A stretch of 35,827 nt of DNA from a bacterium (GTDB lineage: Bacteria > Vulcanimicrobiota > Vulcanimicrobiia > Vulcanimicrobiales > Vulcanimicrobiaceae). Positions 1 through 10,160 of this stretch are shown here, piece after piece; the stretch's first letter is position 1, and each line of letters starts with the position of its first letter. Position numbers and translations under genes: made by a program. The DNA is taken from the NCBI GenBank assembly GCA_028869385.1, contig JAGWSR010000039.1, positions 1 to 35,827 on the forward strand, written 5' to 3'. The notes beneath the pieces are model-generated. The model made no database searches. It saw only the letters and a program-made list of their open reading frames with translations, and was not told the origin of the DNA.

Positions 1-64
<64 letters not shown>

Positions 65-67
65 ACG

Positions 68-140
68 TGCGCCCTCTGGGACTCGAACCCAGGACCAACG
101 GATTAAAAGTCCGCTGCTCTACCGACTGAGCTAAAGGCGC
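68..140 (-). tRNA. tRNA-Lys(TTT)
   Basis: A complete cloverleaf is visible on the minus strand: acceptor GCGCCTT pairs with AGGGCGC, anticodon stem GCGGA/TCCGT encloses CTTTTAA (anticodon TTT), and T stem CTGGG/CCCAG encloses TTCGAGT. The discriminator base is A and no CCA is encoded, so the 3' end must be added by CCA-adding enzyme. It is the first gene of a lysine tRNA pair. Confidence 0.95.
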
Positions 141-166
141 GTTCGACCCAACCGGGTGCCTGCGGT

Positions 167-195
167 ATTGTAACGTCGTCCGGCAGGCTTGACAA
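167..195 (-). promoter_or_regulatory. sigma-70-type promoter of the tRNA-Lys pair
   Basis: On the minus strand, a -35 box TTGTCA (190-195) and a -10 box TACAAT (167-172) are separated by exactly 17 bases. The predicted start near position 160 leaves a leader of about 20 bases before tRNA-Lys(TTT). It is the clearest housekeeping promoter in the window. It sits just downstream of the GGDEF-EAL gene stop, so the tRNAs need not depend on read-through. Confidence 0.75.
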
Positions 196-215
196 GGTGC
201 GACAAAATCCGCCGT

Positions 216-3005
216 TCAGGCGGTGGCGCTGCGCTGCGAGCGCCCGAGTATCTCCGGAAAGCGAGCGATCATCTCTTCGCCGCGCATGGGCCGCGCGAAG
301 AGAAAGCCCTGCGCGAGGCGGCAGCCCGTGTTCTGCAGCACTTCGCGTTGGCGCTCCGTCTCGACGCCCTCGGCCACCACGCGTACGTCGTAGGCCTCGG
401 CGAGCGTCATGAGCGTTCGCACGATCGGTTCGCTCGCGACCTCGCCGTCCGGGTTGCTCACGAAGGAACGGTCGATCTTGATCGCATCCACTTTGAACTG
501 CTGCAGGTAGCGCAGCGACGAATAGCCCGTGCCGAAGTCGTCGATGCAGATTTGGAAGCCGCGTTCGCGCACGCGTTCGAGCGTCGCGTTCGCGCGCGTT
601 CCGGCATCGAGCACGACGTTCTCCGTGATCTCGAGCGTGAGATCCGACGGCGCGAGCCCGTGATGCTCGACGAGCGCGACGAGTAGGCGTTCGAAGTCGG
701 GGTCGGAGAGTTCGCTCGCGGAGACGTTGACGTGCATGCTGAAGTCGAGCGTTCCGCCGCGATTGCGCCGCCACGCCGCGAGTTGCTCGGAGGCCGTCTG
801 CAAGACGAATCGGCCGATGGGCGACGCGAGCCCCGCCTGTTCGGCAAGCGCGATGAACTCGGACGGATTGAGCGTGCCGAGCGTCGGATGATCCCAGCGG
901 ATCAACGCCTCGCATCCGTTCGGCACGCCGTCGTGCATGCCGACGATGGGCTGGTAGAGCAGATGGAACTCGCCGTGGTCGATCGCGGAGCGCAGGTCGT
1001 TGAGCAACTGCACGCGCCGCTGCGCCCGCTCGTGCATCGTCGAGTCGAAGAGCGCGAAGCGCGTTCCGCCCGAATTCTTCGCATGTTGCATCGCAATCTC
1101 GGCGTCGCGCATCACATCCTCGGCACGCTCGTAGGTCGCGGTACCGATCGCGATGCCGACGCTCGCGCCCAAGTAGGCCGAGCGATTGCCGATCGTGATC
1201 GGCTTCGAGAGGTTGTTCAGAATGCGGCGCGCGACCGATTCGACGTGCAGGATGTCGCCGAGCGATTGCACGAGAATCGCGAACTCGTCACTCCCGAGCC
1301 GCGCCACTACGTCGCGTGCGTCCACCGAGGCGCGCAGCTTCGCCGCGATCTGCGTGAGGACCAAGTCGCCGGCGGCGTGGCCCATGGACTCGTTGACGTC
1401 TTTGAAGTGTTCGAGATCGACGAAGATCACTGCGAAGAACGAGTCGAGCAGGGCGCTCGCTTCGTCGAAGCGATAGCGCAGTTGCTCCTCGAAGAGCTGG
1501 CGATTCGGAAGCCCGGTGAGCGCATCGTGGGTCTTGTCGTGCTGCATGCGGCGCTCGTTGTGCTTGAGGGCGGTCTTATCGCGGAACATCGCGATCACGA
1601 AGCGCGCGCCGCCTTCGTCGTTCACGATCGAGAGGGTCGCGTCGGCCCACACATCTTGGTTCGCCGAGACGCGCACGTGCTGCTCGTATTCGTACGTCTC
1701 GCGCTCGCCCGAGAGCAGCACGCCGATCGCGCCTTCGTGCCCTTGGAGCGCGCTCGCGTTGCTGTCGCCGAACATCGTGCGGAAGACGTCGTTCGAATCC
1801 ACAATCGCGCCGGCTCGATCGAAGATCGCGATGCCGATGGCCGCGCCGTCGAAGACCGCTCGGAACTGCGCCTCCGAGAGCCGGAGCGCTTCTTCTGCTT
1901 CTTGACGCGCGAGCTCGGCGCTCAATCGCTCCGATTCTTCGTGCGCGCGCCTGAGCGCGTCGCGGTCGCGGCGCGCGATCAACTGTGCGATCGCGATCAT
2001 GATCCCGACCAGCAGCACCGCGCCGAGCACGAAGGCAAGGTAGAGGTACCGATCGCGTAGCGCGTTCGAAGCGCCGCGTTCGACGATGTCGGCGTCGAGT
2101 GCGACGCCGCTCTCGATAAACAACTTGCGCGCGGCGACGTCGACGCGTGCTGCGTCGCGCCGGAGTTTGGCGAGCGGAGCGGTCGGAACGGGCTGCAGCA
2201 GCACGCTCGAAGAGAAGAGGCCGACGTAGGCGGAGCCTGCGTCGGTCATGCCGTTCGCGAGACCCGGCAGCTGAGCCCATTCGCTCTTGCGCTCGGGCAG
2301 CAGCGAGGCGAGGGTCTCGGCGACTTGACGCGGGTGATCCGCGGAGACGTCGTAGCCCGTGCGCAATGCGTAGACGGTCGTCGCGATGTCGATGCGCTCG
2401 TCGAGCGTCAATCCGCCCTGCTTCGACGCGAGTTCGGCGAGCGTGCGTAGTCGCTGCGTTCCGGAGAGCGCGTAGGGCGCCTCTTGCATGTAGAGATCGG
2501 CGAGATTTTGCGCGACGGGGCTTGGATCGTAGGTGAGGCCCGAATTATCTTCCATCGCGGTGACGAAATCGGATGTCGCCACGAAGAGGGGACTCAGCTC
2601 GCGCATCGCCTTCGGCGACGGCTGCAAGCGCGACGCCGGACGCCACGCGGCGCGTACCGCGTCCCATCGCTGCTGGACGTCGAGCAGCGCACCGTCACCG
2701 CGCGCGAGATCCGCGGTCGTCTTCGCGAGCTCATCGGCGAAGGCCGTACGCCGCGCCGCGAGGTCCGGCGTGTTCAGAACCAAGGCATAGCGATACCGGT
2801 CGAGCAGATCCACGATCTTGCGGACGTTCGCCGTCTGATGGACCGCGGCGCGCTCGCGCGCGACGGCGGCGCGGTCGAGCCCCGACTCCTTTGAGAGCTG
2901 AGCAATACGCCATAAGACGAGACTCAAAAGCACCGCTGAGACGACGGTCACCACGATGCCGAGCGAGTCGCGCCAGCGCTGCAGAGCGAGGCGATCGCGA
3001 TTCAT
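216..3005 (-). CDS. membrane-anchored PAS-GGDEF-EAL cyclic-di-GMP protein
   Basis: Predicted inner-membrane sensor of about 929 residues that makes or breaks down cyclic di-GMP. A hydrophobic helix near residues 12-33 and a second near 320-343 bracket a roughly 290-residue, probably extracytoplasmic, helical sensor region that I do not recognise. A PAS domain (about 370-490), a GGDEF domain (about 500-665) and an EAL domain (about 675-915) follow. The GGDEF signature reads GSDEF near residue 572 and lacks an RxxD inhibitory site, so cyclase activity is uncertain. The EAL side keeps EALIR, the N of NVSAS, the E of LEITEN, DDFGTGYSS, KIDRS, EGVET and AQG, so phosphodiesterase activity is likely. 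I chose ATG at 3003-3005; an in-frame GTG at 3015-3017 would add four residues. It lies after the tRNA terminator, so it probably has its own promoter. Confidence 0.92.
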   Translation of the reverse strand: MNRDRLALQRWRDSLGIVVTVVSAVLLSLVLWRIAQLSKESGLDRAAVARERAAVHQTANVRKIVDLLDRYRYALVLNTPDLAARRTAFADELAKTTADLARGDGALLDVQQRWDAVRAAWRPASRLQPSPKAMRELSPLFVATSDFVTAMEDNSGLTYDPSPVAQNLADLYMQEAPYALSGTQRLRTLAELASKQGGLTLDERIDIATTVYALRTGYDVSADHPRQVAETLASLLPERKSEWAQLPGLANGMTDAGSAYVGLFSSSVLLQPVPTAPLAKLRRDAARVDVAARKLFIESGVALDADIVERGASNALRDRYLYLAFVLGAVLLVGIMIAIAQLIARRDRDALRRAHEESERLSAELARQEAEEALRLSEAQFRAVFDGAAIGIAIFDRAGAIVDSNDVFRTMFGDSNASALQGHEGAIGVLLSGERETYEYEQHVRVSANQDVWADATLSIVNDEGGARFVIAMFRDKTALKHNERRMQHDKTHDALTGLPNRQLFEEQLRYRFDEASALLDSFFAVIFVDLEHFKDVNESMGHAAGDLVLTQIAAKLRASVDARDVVARLGSDEFAILVQSLGDILHVESVARRILNNLSKPITIGNRSAYLGASVGIAIGTATYERAEDVMRDAEIAMQHAKNSGGTRFALFDSTMHERAQRRVQLLNDLRSAIDHGEFHLLYQPIVGMHDGVPNGCEALIRWDHPTLGTLNPSEFIALAEQAGLASPIGRFVLQTASEQLAAWRRNRGGTLDFSMHVNVSASELSDPDFERLLVALVEHHGLAPSDLTLEITENVVLDAGTRANATLERVRERGFQICIDDFGTGYSSLRYLQQFKVDAIKIDRSFVSNPDGEVASEPIVRTLMTLAEAYDVRVVAEGVETERQREVLQNTGCRLAQGFLFARPMRGEEMIARFPEILGRSQRSATA

Positions 3006-3064
3006 CAGGTGTGCCACGTTCTCAGGTCACCCTCAGGACTACTGCCGGGAGGGACACAAGATGA

Positions 3065-3104
3065 CAAAAAAGGAACCCGGCGGAGCGAGAGCGTCCGCCG
3101 GGTT
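3065..3104 (-). terminator. intrinsic terminator of the Pro-Arg-His tRNA run
   Basis: A perfect 11-bp inverted repeat (AACCCGGCGGA at 3074-3084 with TCCGCCGGGTT at 3094-3104) has a 9-base loop. On the minus strand it is followed by CC and then a run of six or more T (3066-3071). It ends transcription nine bases after tRNA-His. Confidence 0.9.
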
Positions 3105-3112
3105 CGCACGTT

Positions 3113-3190
3113 TGGGGTGACTGACCGGGTTCGAACCGGCGACCTCCTGAGTCACAGTCAGGCGCTCTAACCAGCTGAGCTACAATCACC
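3113..3190 (-). tRNA. tRNA-His(GTG)
   Basis: On the minus strand the anticodon stem CCTGA/TCAGG encloses CTGTGAC (anticodon GTG). The extra 5' G at position -1, typical of tRNA-His, faces discriminator C73. Acceptor GTGATTG pairs with CAGTCAC. CCA is encoded at 3113-3115. It is the last of three tRNAs before the terminator. Confidence 0.95.
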
Positions 3191-3227
3191 GTAAGGCCCG
3201 CATTTCGCGCCCTCGTGTTCCGGGTCT

Positions 3228-3301
<74 letters not shown>

Positions 3302-3334
3302 GAGCACCACGTTAGGATACCACGGCGGTGCAAG

Positions 3335-3411
3335 TGGTCGGGACGACAGGATTCGAACCTGCGACTTCTTGCTCCCAAAGCAAGCGCTCTACCAAGCTGA
3401 GCTACGTCCCG
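3335..3411 (-). tRNA. tRNA-Pro(TGG)
   Basis: On the minus strand acceptor CGGGACG pairs with CGTCCCG, and anticodon stem CTTGC/GCAAG encloses TTTGGGA (anticodon TGG). The T loop is TTCGAAT and CCA is encoded at 3335-3337. It begins 21 bases after the stop of the GNAT gene with no terminator between, so it is probably processed from a protein-coding transcript. Confidence 0.95.
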
Positions 3412-3432
3412 ATGCGCTCTCGCGCCCAAAGA

Positions 3433-4290
3433 TTAGAAGCTGAGCGGATGAAATCCCACGTAACGGCGCAGATCCACCTCGGGGAGATTCGACGCGAAGA
3501 TCGCGCTGCTGCGTTCGACCCGCAGGCCGAACTCGCCGGCTGCGCGCAGTACGCGCTGATTGCTTCCGGGAACGAGCAGCGTGCACCAGCTCGCGCCGTA
3601 GGTTCGCCGCAGCGCCGCGAGCGCGAAGCCCAAGAACGACCCGAGATACGAGGCCGAACCCGCGGCGACCGGCCCGATCCGACCGTCCGGCCACACGTAT
3701 GCGTAGCCGGCGCATTCACCATCGAGATAGAACGCCGTCCCCGAGGCGACTTCGCAAAGATCGGCGTGCTCGCCCGGCTTCGCGGTCGCGCGAACCTCGC
3801 GATCCAACGCATCCACGTCGTACGTCGTTCGCGCGTCGATCGCCGCGGTTGCGAAGCGATACCGCGTCGCCGCCACGCGCATCAAGCGATCCTCGCGCGG
3901 GATCTCGCCCGCGAGCCGCAACACCGGAACGTGCAGCGCCAACCCGCGCCGCACGAGAAATCCGAGCGTCGCCGCATCGGCGGCGTCGGCGAGCGCCGCG
4001 ATCGCGCAATCCGCCGCGTCGTCGGTGGCGGCTTCGAAGAGGCGACGACCGATGCCCGAGCCGCGAAACGAAGGTTCGACGAAGAGTTCGCTGACGAAGC
4101 GTTCGAACGCGAACGCACGGGCGAAGGCGACGCCGACGGGCGCGCCCGCGTCACGCGCGATCCAGGCACCGTTGACGGCGCGCTCCGCCGCGCGCAGGTA
4201 GAGGCGCCGGCCGATCTCGTCGTCGCAACGGCGCCGCGCGAGGTCGCGGAGATCGGCCTCGGTCGCCGGGACGATCTCGGGCTCGTTCAT
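3433..4290 (-). CDS. GNAT-family acetyltransferase, probably two GNAT modules
   Basis: A 285-residue protein starting with MNEPEIVPATEADLRDLA, the usual first strand of a GNAT domain. The acetyl-CoA loop signature is RGSGIGRRLFEAA near residues 70-82. A second half (about 160-275) again looks GNAT-like: a strand-rich segment around YAYVWPDGRIGPVAA, a helix FLGFALAALRRTYG, and a PGSNQRVL turn resembling the last part of a GNAT fold. The substrate cannot be predicted. The ATG at 4288-4290 overlaps the rdgB stop (ATGA), so the two are translationally coupled. An upstream extension of the frame runs antisense-like through rdgB with implausible Arg-rich sequence and was discarded. Three tRNAs follow directly. 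Confidence 0.85.
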   Translation of the reverse strand: MNEPEIVPATEADLRDLARRRCDDEIGRRLYLRAAERAVNGAWIARDAGAPVGVAFARAFAFERFVSELFVEPSFRGSGIGRRLFEAATDDAADCAIAALADAADAATLGFLVRRGLALHVPVLRLAGEIPREDRLMRVAATRYRFATAAIDARTTYDVDALDREVRATAKPGEHADLCEVASGTAFYLDGECAGYAYVWPDGRIGPVAAGSASYLGSFLGFALAALRRTYGASWCTLLVPGSNQRVLRAAGEFGLRVERSSAIFASNLPEVDLRRYVGFHPLSF

Positions 4291-4880
4291 TTCGTGACGA
4301 GCGCCTCGAGCAACGCGTCGGCCGCGCGGCGACGATGGCTCAGCCGATTCTTCTCCGCGTCGGTCATCTGCGCGAACGTGCGTCGCGAGGGTGGATAGAA
4401 AAAGATCGGATCGTACCCAAAGCCGTGCTCGCCGTGCTCGCCCTCGGTGATGCGGCCGTTGACGATACCTTCGGCGACGATCTCTTCGCCGGTCGGCAGC
4501 AACAAGACGAGTACGCTCACGAAGTGCGCGCCCCGCTCGCTCTCGTGCAAGCCATCGAGCTCGCGGCAGAGCGCGGCACGGCGCTGCGGCCACGTGGCGT
4601 TCGCTCCCGCGTACCGCGCCGAGAGCACGCCCGGACGACCGTCGAGCGCATCGACTTCGAGACCCGAGTCGTCGGCGAGAACCGCCGCGTCGATACCCGC
4701 TTCGCGCAGTTGTCCCATGAGCGCATGCGCTTTCAAGCGCGCGTTTTCGACGTACCCCGCCTCCCCCTCGGCCACGTCGGCGTACCCGTCGTACGTCGCG
4801 AGATCCAGGTGTCTGCCGGCGAAGATCGCCACGAGCTCCGCGAGCTTCCCGGCGTTCTTGGTGGCGACGTAGGTCTTCAA
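4287..4880 (-). CDS. rdgB: XTP/dITP pyrophosphatase (HAM1/RdgB)
   Basis: Cytosolic nucleotide-pool cleaner that hydrolyses dITP, XTP and ITP to monophosphates, keeping deaminated purines out of DNA and RNA. The 197-residue length is normal for the family. Visible signatures are ATKNAGKLAEL at the N terminus, DDSGLEVDAL with the metal-binding acidic residues, PGVLSARYAG, GFGYDPIFF and a C-terminal SHRRRAADALL. The start codon is TTG (4878-4880), seven bases after the lepA stop, giving LKTYVATKN. No ATG lies close enough to keep the nucleotide-binding strand. It sits in a lepA-rdgB-GNAT run with short gaps and overlaps, so it is probably cotranscribed. Confidence 0.97.
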   Translation of the reverse strand: MKTYVATKNAGKLAELVAIFAGRHLDLATYDGYADVAEGEAGYVENARLKAHALMGQLREAGIDAAVLADDSGLEVDALDGRPGVLSARYAGANATWPQRRAALCRELDGLHESERGAHFVSVLVLLLPTGEEIVAEGIVNGRITEGEHGEHGFGYDPIFFYPPSRRTFAQMTDAEKNRLSHRRRAADALLEALVTK

Positions 4881-4887
4881 CGCCGAA

Positions 4888-6717
<1,830 letters not shown>

Positions 6718-6722
6718 GGCGC

Positions 6723-7010
6723 TCAGAATCCGACGTAGCAGGCGGTGAACGCCGCGCGCACGAGCAGCGGCACGATCAGATAGTTCAGGACGAGCAGTAC
6801 GACGAGAAACGCGAGATCGAACCCGCCGAGCGGCGGGATGATACGGCGAACGGGGGCGAGCACGGGCTCGATCACCATCGCGAGGTAGCGTACCCACGGT
6901 CCGCGCAGATCCGGCAGCCACGAGAGCACCGCATACACGAAGAGCAGCACGGAGTAGAGGCGAGCGAGCCAGATCACCAGTTGATCGAGCTGGCAGAGAA
7001 GTGCATTCAC
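6723..7010 (-). CDS. YggT-family integral membrane protein
   Basis: A 95-residue membrane protein with two hydrophobic segments (about residues 10-35 and 65-90) flanking the family hallmark VLSWLPDL...[34 protein letters not shown]. YggT proteins are single- or double-unit membrane proteins of unresolved role, linked to osmotic or ion homeostasis and often found near cell-division genes. This is a single-unit form. The start is GTG at 7008-7010 (GTG AAT GCA CTT). It lies between the M23 peptidase (16-base gap) and lepA (5-base gap). Confidence 0.9.
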   Translation of the reverse strand: MNALLCQLDQLVIWLARLYSVLLFVYAVLSWLPDLRGPWVRYLAMVIEPVLAPVRRIIPPLGGFDLAFLVVLLVLNYLIVPLLVRAAFTACYVGF

Positions 7011-7026
7011 GACGGGATTCGCAGTT

Positions 7027-7941
7027 CTACGGGAGCGATGCTAAGACATTTGCGGGCACGCCGGTCAGAAACGGCGTCGGGTTGACGGGCGTGCCGTCGT
7101 ACATCACCTGATAGTGCAGGTGCGGCCCGGTCGAGAAGCCCGTCGAACCGACCGCGGCGATCGGTTCGCCTTTATACACGTGCTGTCCGATGCGTACCTC
7201 GGCGCGCGAGAGATGCGCGTACCACGTGTGGTAGCCATTGCCGTGGTCGATATCTACTTTGATGCCGTAGCCGCCGTCGTACGAGTTCGCGACGACGGTA
7301 CCGGCGGCGGCGGCGCGCACGGTGTCACCGTAATCGGCCGCGAGATCGACGCCTTCGTGGAACTCGGTGTCGGGGTACGTGCGATAACAGTAGCAACCGA
7401 TCACTTCGGCGCCGGCGACCGGATCGATCGACGGAATCGCCGCGATCATCTGCGCGCGAGCGAGGTCGCGGAGATGACGAATATTGAGCACGTGCATCGC
7501 GAGGCGCCGGGTGAGGGCCGTCTCGCGCGCGACGGCGCTGCCTTCCGCGCTCAAGAGCTTCATCCGCGCCGCCACCGCGGGCAGGCTCGACCCGCGCACC
7601 CACGAGGTCTTCTTCACCGGCGACTTCGCGGGGGCAGGCGCGCCGATCAATTGCCGAATCTCCTGATTCTGGCGCTGTACGCTCTGGAGTTGCTTGCGCA
7701 GCGCATCGGTCTGACGATCGATCTGGTGCAGCGTCGCCTTTTGCGCGTCGGTCTCGGCGCGCAGCGTCGCCACCTGGGCGTGCGCGCGTAGCGCGGTCAG
7801 CGCCGCGAAGCCGAGCGATCCGAGAATCACGAACGCGACGAACCCCAGCGCCGCGAAGATATGGCGGCGCGTGATCTGCAGGCGATGCACCGTCTCACCC
7901 TTATGGGGGACGATCTTCACATAGTACCGGTCGTCAATCAT
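7027..7941 (-). CDS. M23-family cell-wall metallopeptidase, membrane-anchored
   Basis: A 304-residue envelope protein: a short cytoplasmic basic N terminus, a transmembrane helix (about 28-50), a coiled coil (about 55-95, rich in RAETDAQKATLHQIDRQ-type heptads), then a LytM/M23 domain (about 170-295). The zinc ligands are intact: EFHEGVD supplies His and Asp and GPHLHYQV supplies the HxH pair. The companion histidine in YHTWYAHLS is also present, so it should be an active peptidoglycan endopeptidase. The ATG at 7939-7941 overlaps the stop of the DUF4446 gene (ATGA). Frame sequence further upstream is an antisense-like artefact and was excluded. A role in cell separation or wall remodelling is inferred from the family. 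Confidence 0.93.
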   Translation of the reverse strand: MIDDRYYVKIVPHKGETVHRLQITRRHIFAALGFVAFVILGSLGFAALTALRAHAQVATLRAETDAQKATLHQIDRQTDALRKQLQSVQRQNQEIRQLIGAPAPAKSPVKKTSWVRGSSLPAVAARMKLLSAEGSAVARETALTRRLAMHVLNIRHLRDLARAQMIAAIPSIDPVAGAEVIGCYCYRTYPDTEFHEGVDLAADYGDTVRAAAAGTVVANSYDGGYGIKVDIDHGNGYHTWYAHLSRAEVRIGQHVYKGEPIAAVGSTGFSTGPHLHYQVMYDGTPVNPTPFLTGVPANVLASLP

Positions 7942-8432
7942 GCCTTCTTCGATCGCGCGAACTCGATCGCGCGCAATTCTTCGTCGGAGGCGGGGACCGC
8001 CGGCGAGAATTTGGTGACGGCCTTGCCGTACGTGCGCGTGTCGCTTCGCGAATAGATGCTCGAGATGACGACGCCGTCGCCGTCCCGGTTGAGGAGCGCG
8101 AGGGCGTACGAGAGTTCGGAACCCGTGTCGTCGTAGGCGTCGTAGCGGACGAAGCCGACCCGCGAGAGATCGGTCCGTGCCAGGGCTTCGAGTTCGCCCG
8201 TCCGCTCGGTTACCCCCTGCAGGGCCGAGCGCTGGGCGGCGATCTCCCCTTCGAGCGCCTGAAGCCGTGCCGAGGCGCCGGCCCCGCCGCCGATCAACTG
8301 ATCGTGCGTGGCGGTCAGCTCGCTCAAGCGCCGCAACGCGGGGCGCATCGCGACCGCGTGATAGATGTACAGCGCGACGAGCGCCGCAAGAAGAGCCGCG
8401 AGCGCGGCGACGATCGTAAGTGTCGGCATCAT
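7938..8432 (-). CDS. DUF4446 family membrane protein
   Basis: A 164-residue protein with one N-terminal transmembrane helix (about 5-27), a predicted coiled coil (about 35-80), and the DUF4446 core VRYDAYDDTGSELSYALALLNRDGDGVVISSIYSR followed by YGKAV. In many bacteria DUF4446 proteins are found near chromosome-partition or cell-wall genes; their molecular role is unknown. Two adjacent ATG codons begin the gene (8430-8432 and 8427-8429). It is coupled to the M23 peptidase by a 4-bp overlap, which hints at a joint envelope function. The SRP RNA ends about 30 bases upstream. Confidence 0.88.
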   Translation of the reverse strand: MMPTLTIVAALAALLAALVALYIYHAVAMRPALRRLSELTATHDQLIGGGAGASARLQALEGEIAAQRSALQGVTERTGELEALARTDLSRVGFVRYDAYDDTGSELSYALALLNRDGDGVVISSIYSRSDTRTYGKAVTKFSPAVPASDEELRAIEFARSKKA

Positions 8433-8462
8433 GTTTTGGAAAATAAGGAGCCACGACGAGAG

Positions 8463-8560
<98 letters not shown>

Positions 8561-8574
8561 ATCATGGCCTCGGC

Positions 8575-8583
8575 ATGATACCA
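8575..8583 (-). promoter_or_regulatory. extended -10 promoter for the SRP RNA
   Basis: On the minus strand TGG-TATCAT forms an extended -10 element. Transcription would start near 8565-8568, just ahead of the G-rich 5' strand of the SRP RNA. No convincing -35 box is present. The assignment rests on position and the TGn motif. Confidence 0.5.
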
Positions 8584-8605
8584 CATCCACGCTTCGCCCT
8601 ACTGC

Positions 8606-10117
8606 ATGGGAGGTCTCGTGCTGCTTTTGTCGCTTCTAATCGCCGTCGCCGAGCCGCCGGCGCTCGATTGGCACCCCGAGCCGACGGCCTATGCCGCCGC
8701 GTGCGGCGACGCCGTCACGCGTTACCGCGGCTCGCTCGAAGCGATCGCTCGGACCCAGTCACCGAGCCTGGCAAGCATCGTGCTGCCGCTCGAACGCGCC
8801 CAGGCCGACCTCGACGACGCGACCGCGACGGCTCCGATTCTCGAGCACGAGGCCGCGGCTCCCGATCTTCGGGAGGCGGCGCGAACCTGCCGCGAGAGCG
8901 CCCGGACCGCCGACGAGACCGCCCTCGCCGATCCACGTCTCTTCCATCTCCTGCAGCGCGTCTTTCACGGTCGCTGGGCCCGCACGCCGATCGAGCGCTC
9001 GCTCGGATTGCGCTGGCGCTCGCTGCTCGTCGCCTCCGGCGGTGCGCTCGCCCCGCAAGCGCGCCGGGCCCTGCTCGTTCGCCGCGCCGAGCTCGATGCG
9101 ATCGAGGCCGACTACGCGGAGCACCCCGACGAGATGCTCTTCGCTCGGGCCGCCGCCGCACGCGACCGGCTCGCGCATCTTCTGGGCTACGAAAGCTGGG
9201 CGGAACGTGCCCTAGCCCCGACCTCGCTGCGCACGCCCGCGGCCGCGGAGAAGCTGGTCGAGCGGATTCTCGCCGAGCCGACGGCGCAACCGCATTCGCT
9301 CGATCCCGCGCCCGAAGCGCTCCCCCTCGCGGGACTGCCCGACGATATCCTCGCCGTGGACGCCGCGTTTCTCGGCCTGCGGGTCACGCACTCGGACCTA
9401 GCCGGCTGGTCCCCGAGCGTGCGCGTCTTCGATGTAAACGACGCAGCGAGCGGCGATCCGATCGGCACGCTCGCACTCGACTTCGACGCGGACGACCCGC
9501 GCGGCGCGCAACTGCTCGTGCCGCGCCGCGACGATGGGACGGGCACGCATGCGGCCTACGCGGTCGTGCGCATGCGATACCCGGCACCGCGCCGCGGCGG
9601 CACGATGCTCGCCCGAGCGCAGGTGGCGGCGCTCGCCGACGAACTCGGTACGGCGCTCGCGTCGCTCGTTCCCGACACCGCCTACGAGCGCCTCAACGAT
9701 GTCAGCCCCGACGTCTCGCGCATCACCGGCGCGCTCTTTGCCGACCTCTTCCCACGCGCGCGCGACGAACGCGCCGAGCTCGCGAGCGACGCGCACGTCG
9801 CGTCGCTCGACCTACGCCTCGCGCAGGGCGGCAGCGGCGCCGACGCGCGAATGGCGTGGCGCGCGCTCGCTCCCGCGCAGCGCGCGGTGCTGGTGCGCGA
9901 CGCGGGCCTCGTAAGCGCACGAAACGTGCTCGCCCGCCTCTACGCGGCGGATATCGCCGCGGACCTCGGCGCCGAACCGATCGCTCAAGAAGTCGGCCGG
10001 CGCTATCGCCGCCTCGTCCTCGAGCCCGGCGGCGCGCTGCCGGTGCTCGACGAACTCACACGCTTTCTCGGACGCCCGCCCGACCTGGAACGCCTCTACA
10101 CGCCCGACGCACCCTGA
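8606..10117 (+). CDS. secreted M3-family oligopeptidase homologue, zinc site lost (pseudopeptidase)
   Basis: A 503-residue protein with a short signal peptide (LVLLLSLLIAVAEPP). The family is recognisable from several parts: RDRLAHLLGYESWAERALAP (compare the LGYxSYAE region of M3), the HEFGH helix region LADELGTALASLV, and a C-terminal AADIAADLG...VGRRYRRLVLEPGG...FLGRPPDLERLY that matches the end of thimet oligopeptidase and OpdA. However, HEFGH is replaced by DELGT (residues 345-349), so both zinc histidines are gone. The downstream Glu ligand region reads SRITGALF, and the substrate-binding tyrosines of GYDAGYY are missing. It is also about 150-200 residues shorter than active M3 enzymes. 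The frame is intact, so a binding, chaperone or regulatory role is more likely than proteolysis. A CDGSH gene and hmgA follow. Confidence 0.8.
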   Translation: MGGLVLLLSLLIAVAEPPALDWHPEPTAYAAACGDAVTRYRGSLEAIARTQSPSLASIVLPLERAQADLDDATATAPILEHEAAAPDLREAARTCRESARTADETALADPRLFHLLQRVFHGRWARTPIERSLGLRWRSLLVASGGALAPQARRALLVRRAELDAIEADYAEHPDEMLFARAAAARDRLAHLLGYESWAERALAPTSLRTPAAAEKLVERILAEPTAQPHSLDPAPEALPLAGLPDDILAVDAAFLGLRVTHSDLAGWSPSVRVFDVNDAASGDPIGTLALDFDADDPRGAQLLVPRRDDGTGTHAAYAVVRMRYPAPRRGGTMLARAQVAALADELGTALASLVPDTAYERLNDVSPDVSRITGALFADLFPRARDERAELASDAHVASLDLRLAQGGSGADARMAWRALAPAQRAVLVRDAGLVSARNVLARLYAADIAADLGAEPIAQEVGRRYRRLVLEPGGALPVLDELTRFLGRPPDLERLYTPDAP

Positions 10118-10160
10118 TGCGAACCGGAGTGCGTCGCGCGTGCGGCGAAGGCGAACGTTC

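Noticed and set aside
732-2060. A 442-codon plus-strand frame inside the GGDEF-EAL gene
   Set aside because: It is the reverse shadow of a gene with complete GGDEF and EAL motifs.
3045-3064. A TTGTCA box upstream of the membrane GGDEF-EAL gene
   Set aside because: The matching -10 position (CAGTAG) is poor, and the TTGTCA is made largely of the terminator T run, so it is not convincing as a promoter.
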